A DNA stretch of 13,360 nt from JAUJOE01 sp038252945 (GTDB taxonomy: Bacteria; Actinomycetota; Actinomycetes; Propionibacteriales; Nocardioidaceae), in NCBI GenBank assembly GCA_038252945.1, contig JBBSHN010000068.1, positions 1 through 13,360 of the forward strand, read 5' to 3'. Positions 1 to 8,033 of the stretch are shown in pieces (positions within the stretch are counted from its first letter, which is position 1; each line of letters starts with the position of its first letter). A program made the position numbers and the translations under genes. The notes beneath the pieces are model-generated. The model searched no databases. It was not told the DNA's origin and saw nothing but the letters and a program-made list of their open reading frames with translations.

Positions 1-1506
1 GACCCGACGGGCAGTTACTTCACCAGCACTGGCTCCATCTTGAGTGGTTTGGTGACGCGGTCGTTGACTCAGTACGTCTATGACCCAACACAGAAGTCGA
101 TGGTGTTGGTGCCTGACATCGCCACGGATCTCGGCACACCGAATGCGGACTTCACGCAGTGGTCGTTCACAATCCGCAACGGGGTGCGGTTCGAGAACGG
201 CACGAGGGTGACCGCAGCGGACGTCGCCTATGGCATCAAGCGCTCGTTCGACCGGACCGCGTTCCCAGACGGTGCGTCGTACAGCAATGACTATTTTCTT
301 GAGGGAGACGCCTACCGGGGTCCGTACCGGTCCGGCACGGATTACGCGGGCGTAGTGGTGAAGGGGAACACTCTGAGGGTCAAGATGGCGCGGCCGTTCC
401 CGGACATGCCGTATTGGGCGGCGTTCCCGGCGATGGGTCCCATTCCGGAGCGGGGCAGCGATCCCGCGACCTATTGGCGGCATCCGCTGGCGACGGGGCC
501 GTACAAGTTCGCCAAGTATTCGCCGGGAAAGTCACTCACCTTGGTCCGCAACGACCAGTGGGACCCGAATACCGATCCCGGCCGGCACGCTTATCCTGAC
601 CGCTATGTGTTCAAGCTTAACCGAGACGCTGATCAGACCGATGCCGTTATTCTCGGCGACTCCGCTCAGGCGCAGACCGCCTTGTCTTACGACACGGTGT
701 TGGGGCATGACCTTCGAACTGCCCGTCGATCGGACCGGCTGACCTCTGGTTCAGGCCCTTGCGCCTTCATGTTCTGGCCGGACTACCGCAAGATCACTGA
801 CATCAGGGTGCGCAAGGCACTCGGATACGCGTTCCCGTACCGGCACTGGGCAGCGCTAGCAGGCGAAACGCTCGGTACCACAGCCATTCCGGGTACGTCG
901 ATGCTCCCGCCAGGCTTTCCCGGACGTCAGAATTACCGCGTGTTGGACACCCAACCGGGTGAGACGAACCCTGAGAAAGCGAAGGCGTTGCTGCGCCGAG
1001 CCGGTTACGCACCCGGTGAATTTCGAATCACATTCGCCTACGCCGACGACAACTTTTCGGCGCGGCGAAAGGATTTGTTGGTGAGAGGTTTAGGAGCGGC
1101 AGGTTTCAAACCCGTCCCCTTGGGGCCGCTGACATACGATGAACTATTCACCGTGTTGGATGACCCGAAGGCTCCGGTCAACGTACGCACCGACAGTTGG
1201 TGCTTCGATTGGCCCTCAGGCAATGCTTGGTTGCCACACTTGTTCGCATCAGACGGTGACCACAACAATGCTTACTTCGCTGAACCAGCCGTGGATAAGG
1301 ACATGAAGCGGATTGGTCGGCTGCCTCTGGACAAGCAACCAGCAGCATGGGGGGCCTTCGACAAGATGCTGATGAAACACTACTACCCAGGGCTCATCAC
1401 CAAATATCAGGCAGTCACAATGCTGCACGGGACGAAGATCGCCGGCATGAACGCCGACCCCGTGTACGGTATGCCCACCTGGAAAGACATTTACGTTAAG
1501 CAGTGA
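1..1506 (+). CDS. ABC transporter substrate-binding protein, family 5 (5'-truncated by window edge)
   Basis: Extracytoplasmic solute-binding protein of an oligopeptide/opine/nickel-type ABC importer, which captures substrate outside the membrane and delivers it to a permease pair. The frame is open from base 1, so the true start, signal peptide and probable lipobox lie upstream; the TTG at 40 is only the first internal start-like codon. Visible family-5 features are the segment around bases 160-260 (W-x-F-x-I-R-x-G-V-x-F-x-N-G followed by V-T-A-x-D-V-x-Y-G and RSFDR), the 'ATGPYKF' motif near base 490, and the late segment ending GMPTWKDIYVKQ. About 501 residues are present, close to a full mature protein of this family. 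No permease or ATPase genes are downstream; instead a cyclase/ATPase gene starts 20 bp after the stop. Substrate cannot be inferred. Family assignment is firm; solute identity is unknown. Confidence 0.9.
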   Translation, partial: DPTGSYFTSTGSILSGLVTRSLTQYVYDPTQKSMVLVPDIATDLGTPNADFTQWSFTIRNGVRFENGTRVTAADVAYGIKRSFDRTAFPDGASYSNDYFLEGDAYRGPYRSGTDYAGVVVKGNTLRVKMARPFPDMPYWAAFPAMGPIPERGSDPATYWRHPLATGPYKFAKYSPGKSLTLVRNDQWDPNTDPGRHAYPDRYVFKLNRDADQTDAVILGDSAQAQTALSYDTVLGHDLRTARRSDRLTSGSGPCAFMFWPDYRKITDIRVRKALGYAFPYRHWAALAGETLGTTAIPGTSMLPPGFPGRQNYRVLDTQPGETNPEKAKALLRRAGYAPGEFRITFAYADDNFSARRKDLLVRGLGAAGFKPVPLGPLTYDELFTVLDDPKAPVNVRTDSWCFDWPSGNAWLPHLFASDGDHNNAYFAEPAVDKDMKRIGRLPLDKQPAAWGAFDKMLMKHYYPGLITKYQAVTMLHGTKIAGMNADPVYGMPTWKDIYVKQ

Positions 1507-1526
1507 GCCGTCGTTAGGCTTTTTCT

Positions 1527-4500
1527 GTGCCGATCTGTGTGTACTGCGGCGAGGGGGTCCCCTCGGGGGCGAAGTTTTGCCCGGAGTGCGGCATCCCTGT
1601 GCAATCCGCGGAGACCCGTACCTCTCCGGCTCGGAAAATGGTCACGGTGCTCTTCAGTGATCTCGTCGATTCCACCTCGCTGGGCGAACAGCTCGATGCC
1701 GAGTCGCTGCGGGAGGTCTTGGATCGATACTTCGAGGAGATGCGGGCAGTTCTCATGAGTCATGGCGCAATTGTGGAGAAGTTCATAGGGGACGCGGTCA
1801 TGGCTGTTTTTGGAATGCCCCGGATGCATGAGGACGACGCTTTCCGTGCAGTGAGCGCGGCGGTCGGGATGCGCGATGCGCTTACGGATCTCAACGACAC
1901 TTTGGCCAGCACCCATGGCGTCAAGCTTCGTAGCCGTACCGGGGTGAACACCGGCGTCGTCGTTGTTGGCGATGCCACCGGTGGGCAGCGTTTAGCGACC
2001 GGCGATGCGATCAACGTCGCTGCCCGGCTTGAACAGGCTGCTCGCCCGGGCGGGATCATCTTGGGGCATGACACGTTCAAACTCATCAGGGATCGCGTCG
2101 AAGCGTCCCCAGTAGGGCCGCTCGACCTCAAAGGGAAGTCTCACCGGATCCGCGCGTGGGAGCTCGTCGCGGTGGATGATGGGACGGGATCTGGTCGCCC
2201 GACGCCGGTTCGCCCGCTCGTTGGACGGCGCGTTGAGCTTGCTGCGTTTGACGCCCGTTTTGACCATGCGATCGCCTGCGGCCGAGCAGAATCAGTTCTG
2301 CTCATCGGCGAACCCGGAGCTGGCAAATCCCGGCTGACGAAGGAAGTCATCGATCGTCTCGCCCCCAAAGCAACGGTTGTCAAAGCCGCGTGTAGGCCTT
2401 ACGGGACAACGAGCTTCTCGCCACTCAGCGAGCTGCTGCGTTCCCTCACGGGAGGGGAGGAGAGTCCAGGCCGCGCCGAGCTGCAAGCCCTTGTGAATGG
2501 CACTGGTCTCGAGGCTCCGGACGTGATCGTTGAGCGGGTTGCCTCACTCCTGGGATTGAGCCGCGTCACCTTTCCCTTGGAGGAGTGCTTCTGGGCGACG
2601 GCGCAACTATTTGTCGGGGTGGCTTCCCAGGGACCGCTGGTCCTCGTCATCGAAGACCTGCACTGGGCCGAGCGGACATTATTTGCGCTGCTTGACCATA
2701 CGCGGCGGCAGCTGCTCGAAACCCAGGTGCTGTTCCTCTTGACCGCGCGTCCGGAAGCGCTGGAGGACCCCTTCTTCAGTGGTGCGCCATCGGGGATGGA
2801 GATTCTGCACCTGTCTCCCCTGTCAGCCGTTGAAAGCGGAGATCTCATCGATGCGACGCTGGGCGGGTCGCCGTTGCCCGGCAGCGCCCGGAGGCTGATC
2901 GCGCAGGCTGGCGAGGGCAATCCGCTCTTTCTGGAACAAGTGGTGACGACCTGGATCGAAGAGGGCGTGCTCGTGCCTGACGGGGCCGGCTGGAGGGTCG
3001 CGCGGCCGATGACAGAGGTCCGAGTGCCTGCGTCGGTGTCGGCCATCTTCGCCTCGCGCCTGGACCGGCTGCCGGACGCGGAACGGCTGATATTGGTCGC
3101 CGCATCAGTTGCCGGGGTGACCGCGGACAAGCGTGCACTTCGAGCAATGCTGGCGCCACTCGATGAGGAAGTGCTTGAGGAGTGCTTGGAGGCGCTGATC
3201 CGGTCCGGGTTCCTGCACGCCTCCGACGGAGCTCCGGGGGGTGAGCTGAGTTTCGAGCACGCATCGTTGCGCGATGTCGCCTACGAGATGTCGCTGAAGA
3301 GCGACCGGGCCACCTTTCACGAGCTGTTTGCTGACTGGCTAGTGGACAACCCGCGGGAACCCGCGCCTGACGGCGTGATCGGACATCACCTCGCAGAGGC
3401 GTACAGGTACCGAGCCGAACTCCGCAGGAGTGATGCGCACACCTTCAGTCTGGCCCTTCGTAGCACCCGGCATCTCGTCGATGAGTGTCAAAAGTCGCTT
3501 CGCATCGGCGATTGGGCAGGCGAAGAAAGGCTGACCGATCGCATTGTGGAGATGCTGTCCGAATGCGGCGCCGACCTGGGATCGAAAGATCTTTCGCTGA
3601 TGGAGAAAGTCGCGAAGCTGTTGGTGACTATGGGCCGCTGGGACGATGCGGTCGCCTTACTTGCCCCACTGGTGCCATCGGGGCGTGGCCCCTTGCTTCG
3701 CGATCTCGGCGTCGCACTCTGCCAGCTGCACCGATCCCAACCGAACTCCGCGGAGTACCGCCAAGGGCAGCAGTTGCTCAAGAAGGCCTGCGCACCACCG
3801 AACCGTGATGTCGACGCCCTGGCTTCCCTCGCAGGCACGTGGAAGCCTACCGACGCGGCTCGTGCTCAGACGATTTACCGCCAGTGCCTTGAGCTCGATC
3901 CGTCCGATCCTTACGCGCTCGGCAACGTGCTCGAATACGAGATCGCTACGGCCGGAGACCCGGCGACGGTGGACCATTGGCGAGAGCAACTGCTCGCGGC
4001 TAGTCGACGCTGCCGCTCTGAGGCCGACGCGGGGCTGAACCTGCCATGGGCGTTCTTCGACGCCGGCAAGTTCGCCCTGCTCTTGGGCGATCCCTATAGT
4101 GCCATCGCGTCGTACGCCAAGGCGGTGCAGCTCACGACTGCGGATCACATGCTCGGCACCTCGTTATCGTCTCTGGAGCGACTGGCGGCACTCGACGGAG
4201 CGCCAGGTTGGCGGTGGGCAAAAAGGCTCTTGACTGTCGCCCGCGTTGTCAGGTTCCCGTCGGCTGCTGCACTGGCCGAAGTCGGTGACGTGATGCCGTT
4301 GGCGGAGGCAGGGGAGCAGCTGCGGGTGGTAATGGTCGCTGGGGGCACCGATGAAACAGCTGAAGTTTGGCTGCAAGAGTACGGCGGGGCCGTGATCGAG
4401 AGTTTTTCGGAGTTCGACGGCTGGGTCGTCTCCGGCGGTACAGAAGACGGTGTGGCCGGGCTGGCCGGCTCCTTGCGGGAGCGCCACGGCAAACAGATCA

Positions 4501-4865
4501 CCGCAGTTGGTTACCTACCGACTGGTGTTCCGGAAGGTACTGCTCTGGATTTGCGCTACGACTACGTACGCCGGACTGCCGAGACTGGGTTCAGTATCGG
4601 CGAGAGCCTGCAGGCCTGGGCAGACCTGGTCGCGTCCGGGGTGGATCCGGCGACCGTGAAATTGCTCGCCATCAACGGCGGCGCGATCGCCGGCGCGGAA
4701 TACCGGGTGGCCTTGGCTCTTGGCTGCTCTGTAGGGGTCGTCGTCGGCAGCGGCAGAGAAGCCGATCGCCTGCTTGAGGACCGCGACTGGCTCGCCGCTC
4801 CTAATCTGGTCCGGCTGAACCCGGATGTCGAGGCGATCAGCCGCTTCTTGTCAACGGACGTGTGA
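1527..4865 (+). CDS. Zinc ribbon - class III nucleotide cyclase - STAND/AAA ATPase - TPR - C-terminal Rossmann (SLOG-like) protein
   Basis: A 1112-residue soluble signalling protein. Residues 4-21 form a zinc ribbon (C4, C7, C18, C21). Residues ~37-215 are a class III adenylate/guanylate cyclase domain: metal Asp in FSDLVDST (D45), K85 and metal Asp D89 in EKFIGDAVM, and transition-state N163 and R167 in GDAINVAARL. Residues ~228-520 are an AAA/STAND ATPase with Walker A GEPGAGKSR (261-269) and Walker B-like VIEDLHWAE (374-382). A helical, TPR-like stretch covers ~600-900, including a unit near 880 (TIYRQCLELDPSDPYALGN). The last ~180 residues (932-1112) are an alpha/beta domain with a glycine-rich GGAIAGAEYR motif (1051-1060), outside the common architecture of this family. 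Cyclase-AAA-TPR proteins are common in mycobacteria and other actinobacteria; their ligands are mostly unknown. The start is GTG at 1527 with only a weak AGG at 1516-1518; it keeps the zinc ribbon intact. The 20-bp gap to the binding-protein gene suggests co-transcription. No transmembrane segment is seen. Whether it makes cAMP or cGMP cannot be read from sequence. Confidence 0.93.
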   Translation: MPICVYCGEGVPSGAKFCPECGIPVQSAETRTSPARKMVTVLFSDLVDSTSLGEQLDAESLREVLDRYFEEMRAVLMSHGAIVEKFIGDAVMAVFGMPRMHEDDAFRAVSAAVGMRDALTDLNDTLASTHGVKLRSRTGVNTGVVVVGDATGGQRLATGDAINVAARLEQAARPGGIILGHDTFKLIRDRVEASPVGPLDLKGKSHRIRAWELVAVDDGTGSGRPTPVRPLVGRRVELAAFDARFDHAIACGRAESVLLIGEPGAGKSRLTKEVIDRLAPKATVVKAACRPYGTTSFSPLSELLRSLTGGEESPGRAELQALVNGTGLEAPDVIVERVASLLGLSRVTFPLEECFWATAQLFVGVASQGPLVLVIEDLHWAERTLFALLDHTRRQLLETQVLFLLTARPEALEDPFFSGAPSGMEILHLSPLSAVESGDLIDATLGGSPLPGSARRLIAQAGEGNPLFLEQVVTTWIEEGVLVPDGAGWRVARPMTEVRVPASVSAIFASRLDRLPDAERLILVAASVAGVTADKRALRAMLAPLDEEVLEECLEALIRSGFLHASDGAPGGELSFEHASLRDVAYEMSLKSDRATFHELFADWLVDNPREPAPDGVIGHHLAEAYRYRAELRRSDAHTFSLALRSTRHLVDECQKSLRIGDWAGEERLTDRIVEMLSECGADLGSKDLSLMEKVAKLLVTMGRWDDAVALLAPLVPSGRGPLLRDLGVALCQLHRSQPNSAEYRQGQQLLKKACAPPNRDVDALASLAGTWKPTDAARAQTIYRQCLELDPSDPYALGNVLEYEIATAGDPATVDHWREQLLAASRRCRSEADAGLNLPWAFFDAGKFALLLGDPYSAIASYAKAVQLTTADHMLGTSLSSLERLAALDGAPGWRWAKRLLTVARVVRFPSAAALAEVGDVMPLAEAGEQLRVVMVAGGTDETAEVWLQEYGGAVIESFSEFDGWVVSGGTEDGVAGLAGSLRERHGKQITAVGYLPTGVPEGTALDLRYDYVRRTAETGFSIGESLQAWADLVASGVDPATVKLLAINGGAIAGAEYRVALALGCSVGVVVGSGREADRLLEDRDWLAAPNLVRLNPDVEAISRFLSTDV

Positions 4866-4877
4866 GCGGATCGAAAT

Positions 4878-4900
4878 ACCCGGTTGGAACGGATAGGGGT
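4878..4900. terminator. Weak possible bidirectional terminator between convergent genes
   Basis: The 47-bp gap between the two convergent stop codons contains ACCC (4878-4881) facing GGGT (4897-4900). Imperfect A/T-rich flanks follow (AAAT on the left, TATT on the right). The stem is only 4 bp plus a bulged extension, so this is a tentative call resting mainly on position: both genes must end here. Confidence 0.25.
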
Positions 4901-4912
4901 TATTGTCACGGC

Positions 4913-7789
4913 TCAGCGACCGGCGTACTGGGGGCAAGCTTTGCGGTAGGTCGGTTGAGATCCGGCAAATGACGTCCACTCCGCCTGCGTAAGGTTCCGG
5001 CTGACTATAGTGCATACTCGTCGCAGCCAACCGTCCACCGTCGCTGGATAGACCTGAACCAGACCCGCGGCGTCCCCGGATATGACATACCGACCATCCG
5101 CGGTAACGGCTACTGAGCTGGCGGGGGACGATCCGAGTGGCTCACCGAGGCGCCGCTTGTTGGCTACGTCCCACAGTTGAACTCCACTTTGGCTTGCGCC
5201 AGCCAGCAGGTTGCCATCGGGACGGAACGCGAGTGCGTGGAAATACTTCCCCCGCCCCGAAGCTCCTCCGGTGTCTAGTGGCTCGCCGGCCTGATCACCG
5301 CTGGGGAGCTTCCACAAGACCACTGTCCTGTGGCCGTTTTGGGTGAATCGGACTGCACTGGACGCCAAGGTATGGCCGTCAGATGTGAACGCGACCGCCG
5401 TGTACGGGCCAGCGTGGGGGTCCTCTACGAGAACCTTGGACTCCCAATTTTTGATGTTCCAGAATGCGAGTTGGTCGGCACCAGCGGTGGCGAGGAACCC
5501 CGCCGAGCTGAACGCTACCGCCGCGATCCCACCGGTCAGACCAGCTGGTACGCGTTCGATCACCGAGCCCGTCGTCGAGTCCCAAACCTGCACCGGTTGT
5601 CCCCGGTGCCAGACCTGATCTTTTCCCTTGCTGTAGCCGGCTGCCAGGCGCGCGCCGTCCGGACTGAACGCCAAGCTTGTGACGGTGCCGTCATGCGTTT
5701 GAAGCGGCTTCATGACCTGATGGCCGGTCGCGACATCCCAGAGCTGGACGGTTCCGTCCTGACCGCCGGATGCGAGGATGCCCTGTGGACTGAAGGCGAG
5801 CGCTGTCACTGGACCGTGATTGGCGCGCAGCTGGGAGTTCATTTGGCGGTCAGAGGTCAAGTCCCACAGTCGGATGACCCCCCGCTCGCCACCTGACGCG
5901 ACGATGTCCCCCGCACTGACGGCAACCGCTTCGACCCCACCCGGCTGGTGGTAGAGCCGTGTGCCGATCTCTCCCCACCCGGCGACATTCCATAAACGGA
6001 TGTCGGAGCCGACAGAAACCAGTGCCCCCCGCGGAGTCGCCGTTAACGTAGGGGCGACCCCCCGCAGTCCGCTGGGCCGCGCTGATCCGATCGGTGTTTG
6101 CCGCTCGACGTCCCACAACCGAAGAAAGCCATCGGCGTCGGCGGTCACCAAAGTCCCATCGTGACTGAATACCAAGTCCGCGACGGGAACACGCCCGGTC
6201 GGCAACCGTCCCCTGGGGCGGCCGGTGTGTGCATTCCACAACTGGACACCACCGCTGCGGCTTCGACTGGCCAACACATCGCCGCGGCCGAAAGCGATTC
6301 CCTCGGGGATGCTCCCAACGGAGATATCGGCCTGCTCGGGCGCATGCAGACGGTCTGCCTCCCACACCCGGATGTGGCCTTGTCTCGTACTGACGGCGAG
6401 CAGCTTGTCGTTGGCGCTGAACGCGAGATCCGTCGCTTCACCGGGACCCGGCGGGTGGGCTACGGCTTCCAGTTTCTGGGTGGAGGTGTCCCAGACACGC
6501 ACCTCTCCGTTAGCAGCGGACGCCGCGAGCCGCCCACCGTCATGGCTGAACGTCAGGTCTGAGGTTCCCGCGGAGGCCGGAAGCAGTGGCCCTGAGGCGG
6601 TGTGGGCGCCGACGTTCCACAGTTGAATGCCGCTTGCCCCATCTGAGCACAAGCTGCTGGAGCAGCGGTACAGAACAGCCAGTTTTCCATCCGAACCAAA
6701 CGCAAGTTCCGTTGCGGAAAGGCCGTACAGGTGATCAGCTCGCAGAGTCGATCCCGCCAACCGAGACGAAGATTGGAGCAGCGTGCCGCTCCGCATTCCG
6801 CTGCGCAGATTCGACAGCTGCACGGCTGCACCCTGTCGTGTCACCGAAGCGTAAACGTTGCCCTTCACGTCGACGGCCGCGGCAGCGTCCGCCTGTACTC
6901 CGTCGGGTAAGTCGTAAACTTTCGCCAGGCCGGGGACGTCCTCGAGCCGCGTCACGAGCGAACCCCAAGCTTCTGTTGGAGCCAGGCGGCCGGCCACAGC
7001 AGTGAGCAGCAGACTGAGAGTCCTCTGTTGATTCGCGATGACTTCTGCCTGCGCTAGCAGTTGGAGTGACAACGCACGGGTGGCTTGCCGCTGCGCTAAG
7101 ACCTGTTGTTGTCGGGCCTCGCGCGCATTGCGTATTGCTAACACCCCAGCTCCGGCGACCAGCAGGAGCAAGACGCAGAGGACTGCGACAACGGCACGCC
7201 GCAGCCGGACAAGACGACGGAAGCGGACGACGTCGCTGCTCTCCAAGTCCTGGGGGCTCAGGTTGTGCATCGGCGCTGCCAGTTGGGCAATCGCCTCTCG
7301 GAATTTGCTGTGCCGCAGGTCAAGATCAGTTTCTGTCCGCGCCCAGCGAAGGTCTAGATGCCGGGGCTCTTCGCTGAACTTGCCACGGAGAGCCGGAGGC
7401 ACGGCAGTCGAACCGTTCCAATCGAAGTCCCCCCGGCTGGAGTCCCATATCCACTCTCCGTCCGTCAGCACTGGAAGCAGTCGGTCCAGGGAATGTGACG
7501 CCGCCCAATGCTCAATCTCCTGGTTGACCCATGTCGACGCTGCCGCGCTGGGAGAGGCCAACAACACGAAGTACTTGGAGTCGTCCAGACCGGCACAGAT
7601 GCTCGTCCACAGCCCTGGGCTCACCGCCAGACCGGTCTGATCGCGGAAAACCTCTAGGGCGCGGCGCCGATTCCACGGCCTGGCCAGCGCTTGCAACCCA
7701 CGTTGCACCGCTGGCGCCAACGCATCGTCGGCTGCGTGGCTGTAGGAGATGAAAGCGTCGTACGGCACGTCAGCGTCGTGCCGCCACAT
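4913..7789 (-). CDS. TIR domain - transmembrane - double WD40 propeller protein
   Basis: A 958-residue protein. Residues ~9-150 are a TIR domain of the bacterial TIR_2 type: YDAFISYSHAADD (10-22), a BB-loop-like FRDQTGLAVSPGLW (48-61), and SPSAAASTWVNQEIEHW (79-95). In the last, E91 sits at the place of the NAD-hydrolase glutamate of SARM1-type TIRs. Residues ~199-219 are one hydrophobic helix preceded by a basic cluster (RRLVRLRR), favouring a cytoplasmic N-terminus. A Q/A/R/L-rich helix follows to ~270. The rest is WD40: I count 14 blade-ending strands (for example IQLWN, VRVWD, IRVWE, LRLWD, IRLWN, VQVWD, VVLWK, VQVYP), enough for two seven-bladed propellers. The C-terminus carries RNLTQAEW (931-938) between two cysteines, C926 and C952, a tail seen in other bacterial WD40 signalling proteins. 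The ATG at 7789 is the first usable start; GGAG lies 12 nt upstream, a weak ribosome site. TIR-WD40 fusions occur in actinobacteria and cyanobacteria; function is mostly untested. Confidence 0.93.
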   Translation of the reverse strand: MWRHDADVPYDAFISYSHAADDALAPAVQRGLQALARPWNRRRALEVFRDQTGLAVSPGLWTSICAGLDDSKYFVLLASPSAAASTWVNQEIEHWAASHSLDRLLPVLTDGEWIWDSSRGDFDWNGSTAVPPALRGKFSEEPRHLDLRWARTETDLDLRHSKFREAIAQLAAPMHNLSPQDLESSDVVRFRRLVRLRRAVVAVLCVLLLLVAGAGVLAIRNAREARQQQVLAQRQATRALSLQLLAQAEVIANQQRTLSLLLTAVAGRLAPTEAWGSLVTRLEDVPGLAKVYDLPDGVQADAAAAVDVKGNVYASVTRQGAAVQLSNLRSGMRSGTLLQSSSRLAGSTLRADHLYGLSATELAFGSDGKLAVLYRCSSSLCSDGASGIQLWNVGAHTASGPLLPASAGTSDLTFSHDGGRLAASAANGEVRVWDTSTQKLEAVAHPPGPGEATDLAFSANDKLLAVSTRQGHIRVWEADRLHAPEQADISVGSIPEGIAFGRGDVLASRSRSGGVQLWNAHTGRPRGRLPTGRVPVADLVFSHDGTLVTADADGFLRLWDVERQTPIGSARPSGLRGVAPTLTATPRGALVSVGSDIRLWNVAGWGEIGTRLYHQPGGVEAVAVSAGDIVASGGERGVIRLWDLTSDRQMNSQLRANHGPVTALAFSPQGILASGGQDGTVQLWDVATGHQVMKPLQTHDGTVTSLAFSPDGARLAAGYSKGKDQVWHRGQPVQVWDSTTGSVIERVPAGLTGGIAAVAFSSAGFLATAGADQLAFWNIKNWESKVLVEDPHAGPYTAVAFTSDGHTLASSAVRFTQNGHRTVVLWKLPSGDQAGEPLDTGGASGRGKYFHALAFRPDGNLLAGASQSGVQLWDVANKRRLGEPLGSSPASSVAVTADGRYVISGDAAGLVQVYPATVDGWLRRVCTIVSRNLTQAEWTSFAGSQPTYRKACPQYAGR

Positions 7790-8033
7790 GCTGGCGTGGG
7801 GCTCCGCCAGCGTCGACCACGCGACGCCGATGGCGAGTGCGCGCCGACCAGGTAGCAGCTCTCACGTCCAGCACCTTCCAATGATCTCGCCTCGGCAAGT
7901 TGAAGGGAACAGTTGGCTCAAGGCGCCTATCCAGGCAATACGGCTCTCCCTTGGACCGGTGTTCATTCAGCTGGACGGTCCTCGTCGCGAGCAAACCTGT
8001 TGTGGAAGCAGACCGTTGGCACCGGACTCGAAT
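7790..8033. other. Gene-free stretch upstream of the TIR-WD40 gene
   Basis: This is most of the 306-bp gap between the TIR-WD40 start (7789) and the acs stop (8096). Short open frames here have no recognisable product and no ribosome-binding site. The promoter of the TIR gene should lie here on the minus strand, but I find no convincing -35/-10 pair. The right end of the gap is taken up by the tRNA-like remnant. Confidence 0.5.

Noticed and set aside
1491..1916. 141-codon minus-strand frame opposite the cyclase N-terminus
   Set aside because: It is opposite the zinc ribbon and cyclase catalytic core, which are clearly coding on the + strand.
5330..5896. 188-codon + strand frame opposite the WD40 region
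   Set aside because: It is a shadow of the repetitive WD40 coding sequence on the minus strand, with no domain of its own.
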